Source: CAZMXS01 sp964570325 (GTDB lineage: Bacteria > Verrucomicrobiota > Kiritimatiellia > CAIQIC01 > CAZMXS01). Taken from it: a stretch of 7,811 nt of DNA. Position 1 is the first letter of the stretch; every line of letters starts with the position of its first letter. Below are positions 7,208-7,811 of the stretch, piece by piece. Under the pieces are notes generated by a model. The model was not told the DNA's origin, made no database searches, and saw only the letters and a list, made by a program, of their open reading frames with translations. Location of the stretch: positions 1-7,811 of the forward strand of contig CAZMXS010000111.1 in NCBI GenBank assembly GCA_964570325.1, written 5' to 3'. The position numbers and the translations under genes were made by a program.

Positions 7208-7811
7208 CGACCGAACCGACAGCGGCGGCGCAGGCGTTTCTGCGGGCGGTGGCCCGCGGGGATACGGATTTTCCAATGATTGGAAAATCGAACGACCTTT
7301 TTTTCCAAGCATTGGAAAAAAACCGGTTGGGCCCGCTGGCCTTCCGCCTCGGCGCTGCTCCGGAACTGGCGGCCGCCTATCATCGAAGCTTGTATCGCGG
7401 CGCGCAATTGTTGCGGGCAGGCGCCGAACTCGCGCAAGCGCTCGCCGCAAACGACATCCCCTGCATGGCTTACCGCGGCCCGTTTGCGGGCGCGGCACTG
7501 TATGGCGATTGCGGCGCGCGGCCGGCCACCGATATTGATCTGCTGGTTCCGCGGCGCGACCGGAGCCGGGCCCTCGAGATCGCGCAGGCGGCCGGCTATG
7601 ACCGGCGCGATCCATACACACCGCGCGGTTTTGAATTGCGGCACTATTTCCATTGGGCGCTGCGCCGTTGCACGGATGGCCGGCTCTGCGACTTGCACTG
7701 GGCGATTCATCATCCTTACCAGATGTGGCGGATTGATTACGCGGCGCTGTTTCGCGATGCGAAACCGGTTGCTTATGATGGTTTCCAATGGCGCTCTTTT
7801 TCGCCCGCGCA
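7204..7811 (+). CDS. Nucleotidyltransferase-family protein (NTP_transf_5-like), 3' partial
   Basis: The frame is open from the ATG at 7204 to the window end (202 complete codons). It begins MTTEPTAAAQAFLRAVARGD. The helical segment 'FFQALEKNRLGPLAFRLG' fits the N-terminal region of the uncharacterised nucleotidyltransferase family (PF14907 type). The core is 'MAYRGPFAGAALYGD' followed by 'RPATDIDLLVPR' (106-117), with candidate metal-binding acidic residues D110 and D112. Arg91 stands where many members have Lys in 'KGP'. 'CDLHWAIHHPY' from 162 matches the family's usual 'DLHW' segment (D163, H165, W166). The family belongs to the polymerase-beta-like (MNT) fold; its substrate is not established. 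There is no signal peptide, so it is presumably cytoplasmic, unlike its exported neighbours. Two DNA palindromes lie within codons 22-40. The C-terminal part is outside the window. Confidence 0.88.
   Translation, partial: MTTEPTAAAQAFLRAVARGDTDFPMIGKSNDLFFQALEKNRLGPLAFRLGAAPELAAAYHRSLYRGAQLLRAGAELAQALAANDIPCMAYRGPFAGAALYGDCGARPATDIDLLVPRRDRSRALEIAQAAGYDRRDPYTPRGFELRHYFHWALRRCTDGRLCDLHWAIHHPYQMWRIDYAALFRDAKPVAYDGFQWRSFSPA
7267..7289 (+). repeat. Perfect 11-bp inverted repeat with 1-nt centre (palindrome A)
   Basis: GATTTTCCAAT, a central G, then ATTGGAAAATC: both arms match perfectly over 11 bases. The core is TTTTCCAA-TGA-TTGGAAAA. It is AT-rich in GC-rich surroundings and lies inside codons 22-29 of the nucleotidyltransferase gene. 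It could be a protein-binding operator or a member of a dispersed palindromic repeat family; the function is unknown. Confidence 0.85.
7298..7322 (+). repeat. Perfect 11-bp inverted repeat with 3-nt loop (palindrome B)
   Basis: TTTTTTTCCAA, loop GCA, then TTGGAAAAAAA: perfect 11-base arms. It shares the core TTTTCCAA-N3-TTGGAAAA with palindrome A; the centres are 32 bp apart, about three helical turns. It lies within codons 32-40 of the nucleotidyltransferase gene and encodes part of the conserved-looking helix FFQALEK. It is not a canonical terminator, because no T-run follows the stem on either strand. Confidence 0.85.

Noticed and set aside
7298..7322. Palindrome B as a rho-independent terminator
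   Set aside because: The stem is AT-rich, has T's on its 5' arm and A's on its 3' arm with no T-run after it, and lies within an open reading frame.
7135..7788. Minus-strand open frame of 217 codons over the end of the protease and the nucleotidyltransferase gene
   Set aside because: The plus-strand frame here carries clear family motifs (ATDIDLLV, DLHW); the antisense translation shows none.

Overview
The window is a dense, single-direction (+ strand) stretch of a high-GC bacterial genome with no gap longer than 19 bases between genes. It holds four consecutive genes that look like one transcription unit. The first is cut by the left edge and the fourth by the right edge. Three of them encode products that appear to be exported: a giant multi-repeat surface or secreted protein, a free-standing gingipain-type propeptide, and a gingipain-family (peptidase C25) cysteine protease. 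The fourth is the start of a nucleotidyltransferase of the uncharacterised NTP_transf_5 type. No RNA genes, CRISPR arrays, insertion sequences or phage genes were seen.

Layout: 1-4399, a long protein of eight DUF11-type repeats, two SdrD-B-like (Cna-B) domains, a fibronectin-III-like domain and a C-terminal module. That module resembles the region preceding the catalytic domain in C25 proteases. 4419-5012, a 197-residue secreted protein resembling the C25 N-terminal propeptide. 5009-7207, a 732-residue C25 protease with its own signal peptide, the pre-catalytic module and a catalytic domain with the His/Cys pair (H603, C636). 7204-7811, a nucleotidyltransferase truncated by the window end. 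Genes 2/3 and 3/4 each overlap by ATGA, which suggests translational coupling.

The most unusual points are as follows. (a) What is usually one polypeptide (propeptide plus protease) is split into two separately exported proteins. (b) The giant protein ends in a second, diverged copy of the protease's pre-catalytic module and stops just where the catalytic domain would begin. (c) Two near-perfect palindromes sharing the core TTTTCCAA-N3-TTGGAAAA sit 32 bp apart inside the start of the nucleotidyltransferase gene and are read in different frames, so the similarity is at DNA or RNA level, not protein level.

Working model (inference): an exported proteolytic/adhesive module in which the propeptide acts in trans on the protease, and the giant protein is a substrate, scaffold or partner. 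The organism cannot be named from this window. High GC, giant DUF11/SdrD-B proteins, C25 proteases and weak Shine-Dalgarno signals are compatible with an environmental Gram-negative of the PVC group (for example Kiritimatiellota, Verrucomicrobiota or Lentisphaerota), but this is a low-confidence guess.
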